Below, piece by piece: positions 63,329 to 64,000 of a stretch of DNA of 64,000 bases. The notes under the pieces are model-generated. The model did no database searches. It was not told the DNA's origin and saw only the letters and a list, made by a program, of their open reading frames with translations. Origin of the DNA: JBBCJT01 sp037190665 (GTDB lineage: Bacteria; Pseudomonadota; Alphaproteobacteria; Acetobacterales; Acetobacteraceae); contig JBBCJT010000010.1 of the NCBI GenBank assembly GCA_037190665.1, positions 40,179-104,178 on the forward strand, written 5' to 3'. Both the position numbers and the translations under genes were made by a program. The stretch's first letter is position 1. The number at the start of each line of letters is the position of its first letter.

Positions 63329-64000
63329 TTACTTCGCCGGACGCAGGCTCATCGCCATGGTGCGCTCGTCGCTGCGGCCCTCGTAGACCAGCCCCGTCCG
63401 CGTGGCCCACAGGTTCACCTGGTGGTGCAGCGGGATGATGGCGAGGTCGCCGATCGCGAGCCGCGTCGCCGCACGATACGCCTCCTCCCGCTGCGCGGGA
63501 TCGAGCGTGGCGAGCGCCTGGTCGAGCAGCGAGTCGAGCTTCGGGTTGCTGTAGCCGGACCGGTTGGAGGCGCCGCGCCCGCGCGAGGCGTCCTGCGTGG
63601 CCACCAGCGCGGTGAGCGGGCTGTCCGCCTCGCCCGTGCCGGTGCCCCACCCGAGCAGGCCGAGGCTGAACTCGTCCTTCGCGGAGCGCGAGAAATAGGC
63701 GCTCGACGGCAGCGTCTCCACGCGCGTCTGCACGCCGATCCGCGTCCACATCTGCGCCACCGCCTGCACCACCCGCGCGTCGTTGACGTAGCGGTCGCTC
63801 GGGCCGTGCAGCGTGACCGTGAAGCCCTGCGGATAGCCGGCCTCTGCCAGTAGCCGGCGCGCCGCCGCGGGATCGTAGGGGTCGGGCGCGAGCGCGGGGT
63901 CGTTGCCCATCGCGCCCTGCGGCAGGAACTGGCCGGAGGGCGAGGCGTAGCCATCCATCACCTGCCGCACGATGGCGTCACGGTTGATCGCGAGCGACAG
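63329..64000 (-). CDS. Peptide/substrate-binding ABC protein, C-terminal part (truncated at window edge)
   Basis: The open frame continues past the right edge; only the C-terminal 224 codons are visible. LSLAINRDAIVRQVMDGYAS, AAARRLLAEAGYPQGFTVTL, and AIGDLAIIPLHHQVNLWATR fit SBP_bac_5 proteins. It is a different paralogue from the one at 49.8-51.4 kb. The signal peptide and N-terminal lobe lie outside. Confidence 0.85.
   Translation of the reverse strand: MSLAINRDAIVRQVMDGYASPSGQFLPQGAMGNDPALAPDPYDPAAARRLLAEAGYPQGFTVTLHGPSDRYVNDARVVQAVAQMWTRIGVQTRVETLPSSAYFSRSAKDEFSLGLLGWGTGTGEADSPLTALVATQDASRGRGASNRSGYSNPKLDSLLDQALATLDPAQREEAYRAATRLAIGDLAIIPLHHQVNLWATRTGLVYEGRSDERTMAMSLRPAK

Overview
The window comes from a high-G+C alphaproteobacterium. 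Acetobacteraceae (a Roseomonas-like genus) is my best guess, based on gene content: Bug-type solute receptors, a DUF3141/phosphotransacylase/acetate-kinase/FabI operon and trpGDC. No rRNA or other decisive marker is present.

Positions 1 to about 35,259 are the right-hand part of an integrated element whose core is a contractile-tailed prophage. Its right boundary is a displaced 3' half of a tRNA-Pro(GGG) gene at about 35,213-35,259. The intact tRNA and the integrase should therefore lie left of the window. The phage part reads almost entirely on the + strand with overlapping stop/start codons. The order is: a GapR-like protein; a RuvC-like resolvase; three DNA methyltransferases with a PEP-CTERM-like membrane protein between them; a replication protein; two unknown/regulatory genes; small and large terminase; portal; a lysis cassette (GH19 endolysin, 3-TM holin, spanin-like protein) inside the head module; Mu-F-like head protein; DUF2213 protease with a probable nested scaffold; cement; DUF2184 capsid; connector genes; DUF3383 sheath; DUF3277 tube; a tail-assembly chaperone with a programmed -1 frameshift; tape measure; baseplate genes (Dit-like, plug, hub, Gp138 spike, gp25, J, DUF2612); and a glycine-rich fibre.

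Between the last tail gene (27,818) and attR lies cargo, mostly on the - strand. It includes a HEPN (MauJ-like) protein, a five-gene arsenic operon (arsR, flavoprotein, two unrelated arsenate reductases, acr3), a small unknown gene, a very AT-rich membrane-protein gene that stands out sharply from its ~70% G+C surroundings, and a small Cys-motif protein next to attR.

From about 35,260 the sequence is ordinary chromosome: a proline-racemase-family enzyme; DUF1801 and GST genes; the DUF3141-pta/ptb-ackA-fabI operon; an IclR regulator and universal stress protein; a stomatin/NfeD/hydrolase operon; an SDR; a peptide-binding protein/DUF4089/amidase operon; a Bug receptor/GMC oxidoreductase/YaiI operon divergent from an enolase-superfamily gene; a copper P-type ATPase divergent from trpGDC-tenA-mnmA; a methyltransferase; and a truncated peptide-binding protein at the right edge. 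Two REP/BIME-like palindrome pairs lie in intergenic gaps near 36.7 kb and 62.6 kb.
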